Below, one piece after another: positions 30,772 through 39,037 of a stretch of 64,000 nt of DNA. Position numbers and translations under genes: made by a program. Numbering within the stretch: the first letter of the stretch is position 1; each line of letters opens with the position of its first letter. This DNA comes from RYN-230 sp963782185 (GTDB lineage: Bacteria; Actinomycetota; Actinomycetes; Streptosporangiales; Streptosporangiaceae), in the NCBI GenBank assembly GCA_963782185.1, contig CAWAJB010000024.1, positions 62,001-126,000 on the forward strand. The letters are read 5' to 3'. Below the pieces are notes generated by a model. It did no database searches, had not been told where the DNA came from, and worked only from the letters and a program-made list of their open reading frames with translations.

Positions 30772-31431
30772 TCAGCCTCCAGCCAGCCCGAAGATGCCGT
30801 TGCCGACCATGATGGCGCCGCCCGCGAGCAGCACCCCGATGAGGATCTTGTTCCCGTTCGCGCGCAGCCAGCCGTTGAACGCCGTCAGGCGCTGGGTGGT
30901 AACGCCGGGCGCGATCAGGTGCAGCAACAGGGGCAGCCACACGAAAGCCGCATTGATGATCACGACGAGGACGATGGCCACCGTGGTGTATTCGATGTCC
31001 GCGTTGGCGGTGGCGATCACCTGCAGGGCGGCGATGAACGTGAGGCCCGGGGCGAACAGGAGCAGGCCGACGGCGAACGCGCTGGCCGGCGCGGGATCGG
31101 CGATCATCCGTGACACGAGCCCCTGCTTCTTGTCGGGGTCGGGCAGCTTCGGCTTCCGCCGGGCCGCCGCGGCGCCCGCCGCGAGCAGCAGGATGCCGAG
31201 GCCGAGGCGCAGGCCGTAGCGGGGGGTGTGCGCGCTGCGATGGCTCAGGCCGGTGTTACGCAGGATCGCGATGACGACCAGGCCCATGACCAGGCTCATG
31301 ATGATCGCGCCGGCCAGGTAGAGGGTCCCGACCAGCCTGGGCCGGGCCGAGCCGAGGTAGACGGCCGCCACCAGCAGTGCCGTCGGGGAGATCGCGGCCA
31401 GCACCGCCAGCCCGGCCGCCTGCAGGATCAT
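30772..31431 (-). CDS. GAP-family (LysE-like) integral membrane protein, second copy
   Basis: 219 residues, about six hydrophobic helices: LAVLAAISPTALLVAAVYL, LYLAGAIIMSLVMGLVVIA, FAVGLLLFAPGLTFIAALQV and ILIGVLLAGGAIMVGNGIF. The layout and the basic hydrophilic loop RRKPKLPDPDKKQG agree with the GAP/LysE-like family also seen at 14025-14669, but the two copies are far apart in sequence. Start ATG 31431. It converges with the DUF6458 gene across 34 bp. Substrate unknown. Confidence 0.75.
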   Translation of the reverse strand: MILQAAGLAVLAAISPTALLVAAVYLGSARPRLVGTLYLAGAIIMSLVMGLVVIAILRNTGLSHRSAHTPRYGLRLGLGILLLAAGAAAARRKPKLPDPDKKQGLVSRMIADPAPASAFAVGLLLFAPGLTFIAALQVIATANADIEYTTVAIVLVVIINAAFVWLPLLLHLIAPGVTTQRLTAFNGWLRANGNKILIGVLLAGGAIMVGNGIFGLAGG

Positions 31432-31594
31432 GGGGTCGCCGGGCTTCCGCCTTCTGACACGGGCCCCCCCGCGTGACCCGCGTCAGACATTGCGCGCCTC
31501 CTGGCTCGTCGCTCCGGTGCTCCCGCCGCCGATCACGGTCGCCGCGCCGGCAGCGTCCCCCGCTTGCTCACGGTCTCGCGCGAGCGTCTCCAGC

Positions 31595-31619
31595 CGCCTC
31601 CCCCCGCAGGGGTGAGGCG
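31595..31619. terminator. Hairpin downstream of the glutamate decarboxylase gene
   Basis: CGCCTCCCCCC (31595-31605), loop GCA, then GGGGTGAGGCG (31609-31619): 11-bp stem with one C/T mismatch. It lies 64 bp after the gad stop (minus strand), a fitting terminator position, and its GGGGTGAGGC arm recalls the hairpin at 14733-14759. Nothing else is recognised in 31432-31682. Confidence 0.5.
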
Positions 31620-31682
31620 CGTCGCCACGTTCTGCAGCGCCGGCCGGCCGCCGGGCCGCTTACCGAGCGTGAGACGGCCGGG

Positions 31683-33083
31683 CTAGAGGTGGTTGAACCC
31701 CGCCGATTCCTCCTTGGTCATGGGCACGGTGACCGGGTGCTTGCCGAAGTGGGCCACCGCGTCGCGGAAGTCGTCGAGCAGCAGGGAGGCCATGTCCTGG
31801 CTGACGCCGAGGCGGACCAGGATGCGCTGCACGGCTATGCCGGAAGCGGAGCCGGTGAGGGTGTAGGCCGGCACCTGCCACCCCTGGGTGCGCAGCCGGT
31901 CGGCCAGGTCGAACAGCGTGTAACCAGGGTCCTCGCCCTCGCGGATCCGCCAGGTGACCGTCGGGATTCCCGTGTTCGGGTTGCTGTCACACAAGAGCTC
32001 GAACGGGCCCAGCTTGACGATCTCGGTGGCCAGGTACTGGCCGATGTCGTAGGACGCCTGGTGGATCCGGCGGTACCCCTCGTGACCGAGGCGCAGGAAG
32101 TTGTAGTAGCTGGCGATGATCTGCCCGGCCGGCCGGGAGAAGTTGATCTGGAAGACGGGCATGTCGCCGCCCAGGTAGTTGACGTGGAAAATGAGGTCAT
32201 CGGGCAGCTCGCTGCTGTCCCGGAAAACGACCCAGCCAACACCCAGCGGAGCCAGCCCGAACTTGTGCCCTGAGGCGCTGATCGACTTGACCCGCGGGAG
32301 GCGGAAGTCGAAGACCACCCCGGGCGCGCAGAACGGGGCGAGGAAACCGCCGCTGGCCCCGTCCACGTGGATGTCGATGTCCAGGCCGGTGTCGGCCTGC
32401 AACTTGTCCAGCGCCTTCGACATCTCCTCCACCGGCTCATACGCGCCGGTGTAGGTGACGCCAAGCGTCGGCACGACCATGATCGTGTTCTCGTCAACCC
32501 GTTCGAGCATCGAGGCCGGGTCCATCATGTAGCGGCCCGGTGACATCGGGACCTCGCGCATCTCGATGTCCCAGTAGCGGGCGAACTTGTGCCACACCAC
32601 CTGCACCGGGCCGCACACCATGTTCGGCCTGTCCGCCGGCTTGCCTGCGGCCCGGCGCTTGGCCCGCCAGCGCCACTTGGCCGCCATCCCGGCCAGCATG
32701 CAGGCCTCGGAGGAGCCGACGGCCGAGGTGCCCACCGTGTTGGCCGCCTCGGGCGCATTCCACAGGTCGGCCATCATGTGCACGCACCGCTTCTCGATCT
32801 CGGCGGTCTGCGGGTACTCGTCCCGGTCGATCATGTTCTTGTTGACCGACAGCGCCATCAGGCCAAGAACCTCGGGTTCCTCCCACGTCTGGCAGAACGT
32901 GGCCAGGTTCTGCCGCGCATTCCCGTCGAGCATCAGCTCGTCCGACACCAGCTGGAAAGCATCCCGGGAGACCGTCCCGTCCTGCGGGAACCGGTACTTA
33001 GCGACCGGCTTGGTCAGGTCCCGATCGGCGAACACGCAGTCCTCAAGCTCGTCACGGACGGTCTCGCGGTCATGCAATGCCAT
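31683..33083 (-). CDS. gad: Glutamate decarboxylase
   Basis: PLP enzyme converting glutamate to GABA and CO2 while consuming a proton, a main acid-resistance reaction. 466 residues, exactly the length of E. coli GadA/B. HVDGASGGF (D241) and SISASGHKFG (K274, the PLP lysine) are clear, and the N-terminal MALHDRETVRDELEDCVFAD is typical. The penultimate residue is His465 (GFNHL), matching the E. coli His465 that closes the active site at neutral pH. The ATG at 33083 has AAGGAG nine bases upstream, deciding it over the longer frame to 33152. No glutamate/GABA antiporter gene is adjacent. It ends near the second GAP gene. Confidence 0.94.
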   Translation of the reverse strand: MALHDRETVRDELEDCVFADRDLTKPVAKYRFPQDGTVSRDAFQLVSDELMLDGNARQNLATFCQTWEEPEVLGLMALSVNKNMIDRDEYPQTAEIEKRCVHMMADLWNAPEAANTVGTSAVGSSEACMLAGMAAKWRWRAKRRAAGKPADRPNMVCGPVQVVWHKFARYWDIEMREVPMSPGRYMMDPASMLERVDENTIMVVPTLGVTYTGAYEPVEEMSKALDKLQADTGLDIDIHVDGASGGFLAPFCAPGVVFDFRLPRVKSISASGHKFGLAPLGVGWVVFRDSSELPDDLIFHVNYLGGDMPVFQINFSRPAGQIIASYYNFLRLGHEGYRRIHQASYDIGQYLATEIVKLGPFELLCDSNPNTGIPTVTWRIREGEDPGYTLFDLADRLRTQGWQVPAYTLTGSASGIAVQRILVRLGVSQDMASLLLDDFRDAVAHFGKHPVTVPMTKEESAGFNHL

Positions 33084-33218
33084 GGTCAGCATCTCCTTGA
33101 TGGGGAGCACTCCCGCAGCCGGTACCCCCCGGACGATCGCTGCGTCAGGCACCCGGGCTCTTCGAGGACGGGGCCGCGCTGGTGATGTCGATGGTGGTCG
33201 CAGCGCCCGGCGCCGCCA

Positions 33219-33785
33219 TCACCCGGTACGGGGGATTTGGCGGTGGTCGAGCAGGCCGGCCACGGCCAGGCCGGTGCTGGCCCCGATCAGCGACCCGGTC
33301 ACGGTGTCGCCCGGGTAGTGCACGCCAGTGTGTACCCGCGAGTACGCCACCGCGGCGGCCAGGAACCCGGAGCCCAGGGCCACCCACGGCCGCTCCCGGC
33401 TGATCGCGGTCGCGAACGCGAACGCCGACGCGGAATGGCCGGAGGGGAACGAGGTGGAGTCGGGCATCCGCACCTGCCGTACCCCCGGCACGCCGGCCCC
33501 GGCCCGGTCCGGGCGGCGCCGGCGGCCAAGCGGCTTGATGGCCAGGTTCACCAGGGCCGAGGTGGCCCCGATGGCCAGCGTGCCGCGGACCGCGGCCCGC
33601 CGTCCGGCCGGGCCGCCTGCCACGGCCATCACCGCGGCGAGGGCCAGCCAGATCCGGGACTTGTCGGCGGCCCGGGACAGCCGCCGCAGCGGCTCGTCCA
33701 GCGCCGGGGTCGGGGTGGCGGCGATCGCGTCGTACACGGCCCGGTCCACCGCCGCGAGCTGGCCGACCATTCCCCGTCTGGTCAC
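33219..33785 (-). CDS. PAP2-family membrane phosphatase
   Basis: 188 residues. The three-part PAP2 signature is complete: KPLGRRRRP (KX6RP), SFPSGHSASA (PSGH) and SRVHTGVHYPGD (SRX5HX3D). Hydrophobic stretches flank these motifs, so the enzyme sits in the membrane and probably dephosphorylates a lipid phosphate or polyprenyl pyrophosphate. It is divergent from the lipid kinase gene at 33866, and the two may act on related lipids in opposite directions. Between its end and gad (33084-33218) I see no gene. Confidence 0.88.
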   Translation of the reverse strand: MTRRGMVGQLAAVDRAVYDAIAATPTPALDEPLRRLSRAADKSRIWLALAAVMAVAGGPAGRRAAVRGTLAIGATSALVNLAIKPLGRRRRPDRAGAGVPGVRQVRMPDSTSFPSGHSASAFAFATAISRERPWVALGSGFLAAAVAYSRVHTGVHYPGDTVTGSLIGASTGLAVAGLLDHRQIPRTG

Positions 33786-33865
33786 GCGCGTATGCTACAC
33801 GCAGGCGGAAAAGCAGCATAGACGGCGACCCCGGGTCCCGTGGCAAGGCTTTCCGGGGGGACTGT

Positions 33866-35299
33866 GTGCCAGGCCGTGACGTGAATCGCCCGACCGTGGG
33901 CGAGCGGGCGTCCGCTGCGGCGGCCCTGGTCGCCCTGATCGGCGCCGCCGGCGGCGCCCTAGTCGGCATCGCGCTGCACCTGCTGGCCATCCTCGCCGTC
34001 ACCGCCGCGCTCCTGATCTGCGTGACCGGCTGCTGGTACGCCGTATCCCGGCGCGGCCTGCTCCGGATGATCTCGCTGCTGGTCGTGGCGGCCGCGCTGG
34101 GCGGTACCATCGCCGGCCTGTTCTTCGCGCACATCCACTGGCCGCTGCTGCTCCTGATCGCTTTCCTGTCCGTCGTGTCGGTCGTGGCCGCCCGGCACGC
34201 GCTGCGCCGCACCGACCAGGCCCTGCGGGCGGACACGGCCCGGCTGGCCCGGGCCCGGCGGCCGGAGCACCCGGTGCTGATCATGAACCCGAAGTCCGGC
34301 GGGGGGAAGGCAGAGCGGTTCGGGCTCGCCAGTGAGTGCCGGAAGCGGGGGATCGAGCCCGTGCTCCTGGAACCCGGTGACGACCTCAGGGAACTCGCCG
34401 AGGACGCGGTCCGCCGGGGCGCGGACGTCCTTGGCATGGCCGGCGGGGACGGCTCGCAGGCGCTGGTCGCCTCGGTCGCGGCCCAGGCCGGCCTGGACTA
34501 CGTATGCGTGCCCGCCGGTACCCGCAATCACTTCGCCCTCGATCTGGGGCTGGATCGCGCCGACGTGGTGGGGGCTCTGGACGCCTACGACGACGGGCTG
34601 CGCCGCCATATCGACCTGGCCGACGTGAACGGCCGGACGTTCGTGAACAACGCCTCGCTCGGCCTGTACGCCGAGGTGGTCCAGGCCCCGGAGTACCGGG
34701 GCGCGAAGCTGCGGACCGCCGCCGCCGTGCTGCCCGACCTGCTCGGCCCGGACGCCCGGCCTCTGGACCTGTGCTTTACCGGGCCAGACGGGGCGGAGCA
34801 TCACACCGCTCACCTCATCCTGGTCTCCAACAACCCGTACCAGCTGGTGCCCACCGGCGGGGGACTGGGCACCCGGGAGCGGATCGACCGCGGGGTCCTG
34901 GGCCTGGTCACCGTGACGATCACCGACGCCGCCCAGGCCAGCGCGTTCCTGGCGCTGCAGGCGGCCGGCCAGGCACGCCGGTTCAGCGGCTGGGAGGAAT
35001 GGACCGCGCCCCGCTTCGAGGTCCGCTCGGCCGCCTCCGTCCGGGTCGGCGTGGACGGTGAGGCGCTGACCCTCGGCCCGCCGCTGGTCTTCACGTCCAG
35101 GCCCGGGACGTTGCGGGTCCGGCTGCCCCGCCGGAGGCTGCGGCGCTCGCCCGCGGCCCGGACCGTGCAGGTGCTGTCCGGGTCAACCGTGGCCGGGCTG
35201 GCCCGGGTGGCGGCTGGGATCACCCCAGGCTCAGCCGGGCCCGGATCGGCAGGTGATCGGAGCCGACCGGCTCCAGCACCTCCGTCTCCGATGCGCTGA
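33866..35299 (+). CDS. Diacylglycerol kinase-like lipid kinase with N-terminal membrane helices
   Basis: 477 residues from a GTG. Residues 18-110 carry three or four hydrophobic helices. The DAGK/sphingosine-kinase catalytic domain follows, with NPKSGGGK at 141-148, GGDGS at 193-197 (ATP-binding) and VPAGTRNHFALDLGL. The C-terminal beta sandwich ends near 430 and a Pro/Ser-rich tail follows. The usual N-P-x-[SA]-G-x-[GK] loop is intact, so it is probably active on diacylglycerol or a similar lipid. The membrane-helix fusion is common in actinobacteria. The last 80 bp overlap the convergent EEP gene. It is paired divergently with PAP2. Confidence 0.88.
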   Translation: MPGRDVNRPTVGERASAAAALVALIGAAGGALVGIALHLLAILAVTAALLICVTGCWYAVSRRGLLRMISLLVVAAALGGTIAGLFFAHIHWPLLLLIAFLSVVSVVAARHALRRTDQALRADTARLARARRPEHPVLIMNPKSGGGKAERFGLASECRKRGIEPVLLEPGDDLRELAEDAVRRGADVLGMAGGDGSQALVASVAAQAGLDYVCVPAGTRNHFALDLGLDRADVVGALDAYDDGLRRHIDLADVNGRTFVNNASLGLYAEVVQAPEYRGAKLRTAAAVLPDLLGPDARPLDLCFTGPDGAEHHTAHLILVSNNPYQLVPTGGGLGTRERIDRGVLGLVTVTITDAAQASAFLALQAAGQARRFSGWEEWTAPRFEVRSAASVRVGVDGEALTLGPPLVFTSRPGTLRVRLPRRRLRRSPAARTVQVLSGSTVAGLARVAAGITPGSAGPGSAGDRSRPAPAPPSPMR

Positions 35300-35954
35300 C
35301 CGCCCCGCTGAGCAGTATGTGATCGAGCTGGATCAGCGGCCGTCCGGCCGGGAAGGACCGGCCGCGCACCACGTAGCGGTAGCCCCTGGCGACCAGCGTG
35401 GCCGGGCGGGGCATGTTGAGGTCCCCCGCGAGGACTGTCGGCAGGGTGCTTCCGGCGAGCCTGCGTACCAGCAGGCCGAGCTGAACCGGGCTGGTGTAGC
35501 GGTGGGTCAGGTGGGTGTTCACTACCCGCAGCGCGGCGCCGCCCGGAGTGGCCAGCGTGAGCACCTGCGCGGCGCGGCTGATCCGGTCGCCGGGTGCCCG
35601 GCCCAGCTCGATCTCGTGGTAGCCGATAACCGGGAGCATGGTCAGCACGGCCAGGCCCCAGGTGCCCTGCCCCTCGTCGGTGCCGATTCCGAGGCGGGCG
35701 CGGCTGGTGCTGCGGGCCAGCCCGCGGTGGCGCACCTCGGCGCCGAGCGCGGCGGCCACCTCGGTCACGACGTCCGGCCGTGCCTCGGGCCGCCACGCCT
35801 CCTGCAGGGTGATGACGTCCGCCTTCAGCCGGTAGCACGCCTCCACCACGTCGAAGGACGCGCCATGGCTGGTCAGGCCCCCGTGCAGGTTCAGGCTCGC
35901 GAGCGTGATCGGGCTGGCCGGGCTGGTCCCGGTCCCGGATAGCTCATCGGTCAC
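35220..35954 (-). CDS. Endonuclease/exonuclease/phosphatase-family protein
   Basis: 244 residues. The EEP fold is shown by LASLNLHGG (first Asn), TLQEAWR (metal-binding Glu), NTHLTH, LAGDLNMP (catalytic Asp-x-Asn) and VGSDHLPIRA (terminal Asp-His). It may cleave nucleic acid or phosphodiesters of small molecules or lipids. There is no signal peptide, and the N-terminal ~15 residues are low-complexity. It converges with the lipid kinase gene, overlapping by 80 bp. Confidence 0.85.
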   Translation of the reverse strand: MTDELSGTGTSPASPITLASLNLHGGLTSHGASFDVVEACYRLKADVITLQEAWRPEARPDVVTEVAAALGAEVRHRGLARSTSRARLGIGTDEGQGTWGLAVLTMLPVIGYHEIELGRAPGDRISRAAQVLTLATPGGAALRVVNTHLTHRYTSPVQLGLLVRRLAGSTLPTVLAGDLNMPRPATLVARGYRYVVRGRSFPAGRPLIQLDHILLSGAVSASETEVLEPVGSDHLPIRARLSLG

Positions 35955-36101
35955 CGCTCCATCCTGCCCCGTCCCGGACGGTGCCCGGGCCGGTCCGGCA
36001 CGCGGACCGGCCCGGCCACGCGGAAGGCCACCGGCGGCCGCCGCGCTGCGGCGGGCCGGTGGCCTCCCGGATGAGCTGCTACCGCTGCGGCGCCGTCCTG
36101 C

Positions 36102-37529
36102 TCAGACGTCGTAGTACATCGCGAACTCGTGCGGCGAGGGGCGCAGCCGCACCGGGTCGAGCTCGTTCGTCCGCTTGTACTCGATCCAGGTCTCGATGAG
36201 GTCCGGCGTGAACACGCCTCCCTCGAGCAGGTAGTCGTGGTCCTCCTCGAGGGTGTCCAGCACCGCCTCCAGCGAGCCCGGAACCTGCGGGATCGCCGCG
36301 GCCTCGTCCGGCGGCAGTTCGTACAGGTCCTTGTCCACCGGCTCGTGCGGCTCGATCTTGTTCTTGATGCCGTCGATGCCGGCCATCAGCATGGCGGAGA
36401 AAGCCAGGTACGGGTTGGCGGAGGGGTCGGGGACCCGGAACTCCAGGCGCTTGGCCTTGGGGTTCGAGCCGGTGATCGGGATTCGCACGCAGGCGGACCG
36501 GTTGCGCTGAGAGTAGACCAGGTTGACCGGCGCCTCGTACCCCGGTACCAGGCGGTGGTAGGAGTTCACCGTCGGGTTGGTGAACGCGAGCAGTGAGGGC
36601 GCGTGCTTGAGCAGGCCGCCCACGTAGTACCGGCCGGTGTCCGACAGGCCCGCGTAGCCCACCTCGTCGTAGAAGAGCGGCGAGCCGTCCTTCCAGATGC
36701 TCTGGTGGCAGTGCATGCCGGAGCCGTTGTCACCGAAGATCGGCTTGGGCATGAACGTGGCGGTCTTGCCCGCGGCCCGCGCAACGCTCTTCACCACGTA
36801 CTTGTAGAGCATCAGGTTGTCCGCCTGCTTGAGCAGCGGGCCGAACAGGATGTCGATCTCCGCCTGGCCCGCGGTGCCGACCTCGTGGTGCTGCATCTCC
36901 ACGGTAAGGCCGACCTCGATCATCTTGCGGACCATCTCCGACCGCAGGTCGGTGTAGTGGTCGATCGGCGGGACCGGGAAGTACCCGCCCTTGTACGGGG
37001 GCTTGGAGCCGAGGTTCCCGCCCTCCTCCTCACGCCCGGTGTTCCAGGCGCCCTCGACCGAGTCGATGTAGTAGTAGCCGGCGTTGGCCCCGGTGTCGTA
37101 GCGCACCGAGTCGAAGATGTAGAACTCGGCTTCCGGCCCGAAGAACGCGGTGTCCCCGATCCCGGTGCCCTGCAGGAACGTCTCGGCCTTGCGGGCCACG
37201 TTCCGCGGGTCACGGGTGTACGGCTCGCCGGTCAGCGGGTCGTGCACGAAGAACGTGAGATTCAGGGTCGGGTGCTGGCGGAACGGGTCCATCACGGCAG
37301 TGGTCGGGTCGGGCATCAGGAGCATGTCCGACTCGTGGATCTGCTGGAAGCCCCGGATCGAGGAGCCGTCGAACATGCGGCCCTCGGTGAAAACCTTCTC
37401 GTCGAACGACTCGGTCGGGACCGTGAAGTGCTGGACGGTGCCCGGCAGGTCACAGAACCTGACATCGACGAACTCAACCTTGTTATCGCCGATGAACTTC
37501 AGTACCTCGTCGGCGTTGTTGAACATCAA
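36102..37529 (-). CDS. glnA: Glutamine synthetase, type I
   Basis: Makes glutamine from glutamate, ammonia and ATP; the main nitrogen entry enzyme. 475 residues, normal for GSI-beta. Marker segments: MFDGSSIRGFQ, FGPEAEFYIFD, MQHHEVGTAGQAEID (metal glutamates), GDNGSGMHCHQS and NRSACVRIPI. Tyr403 in KDLYELPPDEA is the adenylylation site modified by GlnE. The second codon is also ATG, so the start is 37529 or 37526. Upstream is a GlnR-type box (37681-37718). It stands alone on the minus strand and is followed at 36102 by an intergenic stretch before the EEP gene. Confidence 0.97.
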   Translation of the reverse strand: MMFNNADEVLKFIGDNKVEFVDVRFCDLPGTVQHFTVPTESFDEKVFTEGRMFDGSSIRGFQQIHESDMLLMPDPTTAVMDPFRQHPTLNLTFFVHDPLTGEPYTRDPRNVARKAETFLQGTGIGDTAFFGPEAEFYIFDSVRYDTGANAGYYYIDSVEGAWNTGREEEGGNLGSKPPYKGGYFPVPPIDHYTDLRSEMVRKMIEVGLTVEMQHHEVGTAGQAEIDILFGPLLKQADNLMLYKYVVKSVARAAGKTATFMPKPIFGDNGSGMHCHQSIWKDGSPLFYDEVGYAGLSDTGRYYVGGLLKHAPSLLAFTNPTVNSYHRLVPGYEAPVNLVYSQRNRSACVRIPITGSNPKAKRLEFRVPDPSANPYLAFSAMLMAGIDGIKNKIEPHEPVDKDLYELPPDEAAAIPQVPGSLEAVLDTLEEDHDYLLEGGVFTPDLIETWIEYKRTNELDPVRLRPSPHEFAMYYDV

Positions 37530-37680
37530 CCCTCCCTGAACGGAGCTGGCACCGCGTTAGCTGGCACGAGTTGCCTCCCTGGACTGCCGCGGCTGAGGGC
37601 CGCGGGAAGGCGGCCACGCAGAGCTGGCCGCACGGGGGGCCTGCCTGCGGCAGGAACGTTTCGGACCATAGTTCCCGGCG

Positions 37681-37718
37681 ATTTCCCGCCCGTGTCTCTA
37701 GTGTTTCACACGTGTTAC
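37681..37718 (-). promoter_or_regulatory. GlnR-type binding site upstream of glnA
   Basis: Read on the minus strand: GTAAC-n6-GAAAC-n6-GACAC-n6-GAAAT. The actinomycete GlnR consensus is GTnAC-n6-GAAAC repeated twice with six-base spacers. The first pair is exact, the second has one mismatch in each element, and all three spacers are six bases. It ends 152 bp upstream of the glnA ATG. GlnR activates glnA under nitrogen limitation in Streptomyces. The remainder of 37530-37818 is unremarkable. Confidence 0.7.
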
Positions 37719-37818
37719 GCCTCACCATGCGTGAACCGCGTAGGCCGTCAAGAGTCCGCACGCCCGCGGTGAGCAGGCCCTGGGCCGCCGCTGGCGCGGG
37801 CGAGGGTACCGTGAAGGG

Positions 37819-38253
37819 GTGACGGAACGACGCTGGGCCGGGGCGCTGCTGCCGACCCGCAACCCCGCTGACGCGGAGAAGTACCCGGGAGAGCAGTTCG
37901 GCCTCCCCGAGCGAGGCCCCCGGTCGGTGGCCAGCATGGGCCGGCGCCTGCTCGCCCTGCTGATCGACTGGCTGGCGAGCCTGGTCGTGGCGCTGGCCGT
38001 CTTCCATTCGGCCGGCTGGACGCTGCTGGTCTTCACCGCCGAGGTCTACCTGCTTACCGCGCTGACCGGCTTCACCCTGGGTAAGCGGGTGCTCGGCCTC
38101 CGGGTGGCCCGCCTGGATGGCAAGCCGGTGGGCTTGCTGTGGTCACTCGTCCGCACGCTGCTGCTGATCACCGTGATCCCGCCGCTGGTCACCGACCGGG
38201 ACCTGCGCGGCCTGCACGACCGGGCGGCCAACACGATCGTGATCCGCTCCTGA
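37819..38253 (+). CDS. RDD-family membrane protein
   Basis: 144 residues from a GTG with GAAGGGG just upstream. The RDD domain begins near residue 40 with MGRRLLALLIDWL (the Arg and Asp of the name), followed by helices at about 47-82 and 108-125, the TLGKRVLGLRVA loop and DLRGLHDRAANTIV at the end. Function of the family is poorly known; transport or stress roles are suggested. It is divergent from glnA, as is typical for this block in Streptomyces. Confidence 0.85.
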   Translation: MTERRWAGALLPTRNPADAEKYPGEQFGLPERGPRSVASMGRRLLALLIDWLASLVVALAVFHSAGWTLLVFTAEVYLLTALTGFTLGKRVLGLRVARLDGKPVGLLWSLVRTLLLITVIPPLVTDRDLRGLHDRAANTIVIRS

Positions 38254-38282
38254 CCACCGGATTCTTACCGGCCCGCCCCGGC

Positions 38283-38308
38283 CAGGCCCGCCCGGCCTGC
38301 CGGGCCTG
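38283..38308. terminator. Hairpin between convergent RDD and DUF4191 genes
   Basis: CAGGCCCG (38283-38290), ten-base loop, CGGGCCTG (38301-38308). The eight-base stem lies in the 59-bp gap where RDD (plus) and DUF4191 (minus) converge, so a shared bidirectional terminator is likely. Confidence 0.5.
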
Positions 38309-38312
38309 ACGG

Positions 38313-39020
38313 CTAGCGGATCCGGGGCCGCGGCTGCCGGGGCATCCGCCCCGACTTGGGCATCGGCCCCTTGGGAGCCTGCAGCGACTGGGGCAGCGCC
38401 TTGAGCCGGTAATTGAGCTCGGTCACCTCGGCGCCCTTCAGGTTGCGGGGCAGCCGCATGACCTTCCGCTGCAGCTTGCGGATCGGCACCTGGCCCTCTT
38501 CGTTGCCGACCTGGAAGTCGTAGATCGGCGTCTCGTAGGCGACCCGGGAGATCCGCTTCTTCTCCGCCGCGAGCAGGCTGGGCAGCCGGGTGGGCGCCCC
38601 CTCGCCGACGAGCACGACCCCGGGCTTGCCGACCGCCCGGTGCACCACGTCCATATTTCGGTTGGCCGATACCGCCGGGGTCACGGTCCAGCCGCCGCGC
38701 ATGCTCTGCAGGATCGCCGCGGCCGCACCCGGCTGTCCCTCGACCACCGAGTACTGTGCCGACTGGGCGAATCGCCCGAACATCAGCATGGCGGCGGCCA
38801 GGCCGATCACCACGCCGAACGGGATCAGCACGCCGGGCAGGCCGGTCAGCAGCCCGACGATCACGAAGACGGCGATGATCCCGACCGCGGTCAGCGCGAT
38901 GATCGGGAGCGCCCTGGGGTTCTGTTCGCGGATTATCCCCGCGACCATGCGGATCTGCTTGATGCGGCCCGGAGGGACGCCGTCCCCGCCGTCCTTCCGG
39001 TTCGCCGTACTGTTCGCCAT
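38313..39020 (-). CDS. DUF4191 membrane protein
   Basis: 235 residues. Two adjacent helices at about 38-82 (IIALTAVGIIAVFVIVGLL and IPFGVVIGLAAAMLMFGRF), then a soluble region with YSVVEGQPGAAAAILQSMRG, GWTVTPAVSANRNMDVVHRA and VGKPGVVLVGEG, the DUF4191 signature. The tail is Pro/Arg-rich. Its position next to lipA (18 bp downstream on the same strand) is conserved in actinobacteria, but its function is unknown. Confidence 0.88.
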   Translation of the reverse strand: MANSTANRKDGGDGVPPGRIKQIRMVAGIIREQNPRALPIIALTAVGIIAVFVIVGLLTGLPGVLIPFGVVIGLAAAMLMFGRFAQSAQYSVVEGQPGAAAAILQSMRGGWTVTPAVSANRNMDVVHRAVGKPGVVLVGEGAPTRLPSLLAAEKKRISRVAYETPIYDFQVGNEEGQVPIRKLQRKVMRLPRNLKGAEVTELNYRLKALPQSLQAPKGPMPKSGRMPRQPRPRIR

Positions 39021-39037
39021 GGAGGGCAGGATACGAG

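Noticed and set aside
37701..37718. parS-like sequence (TGTTTCACACGTG)
   Set aside because: parS is a 16-bp palindrome TGTTTCACGTGAAACA; an extra base and a lost right arm break the symmetry. The GlnR box explains the same bases.
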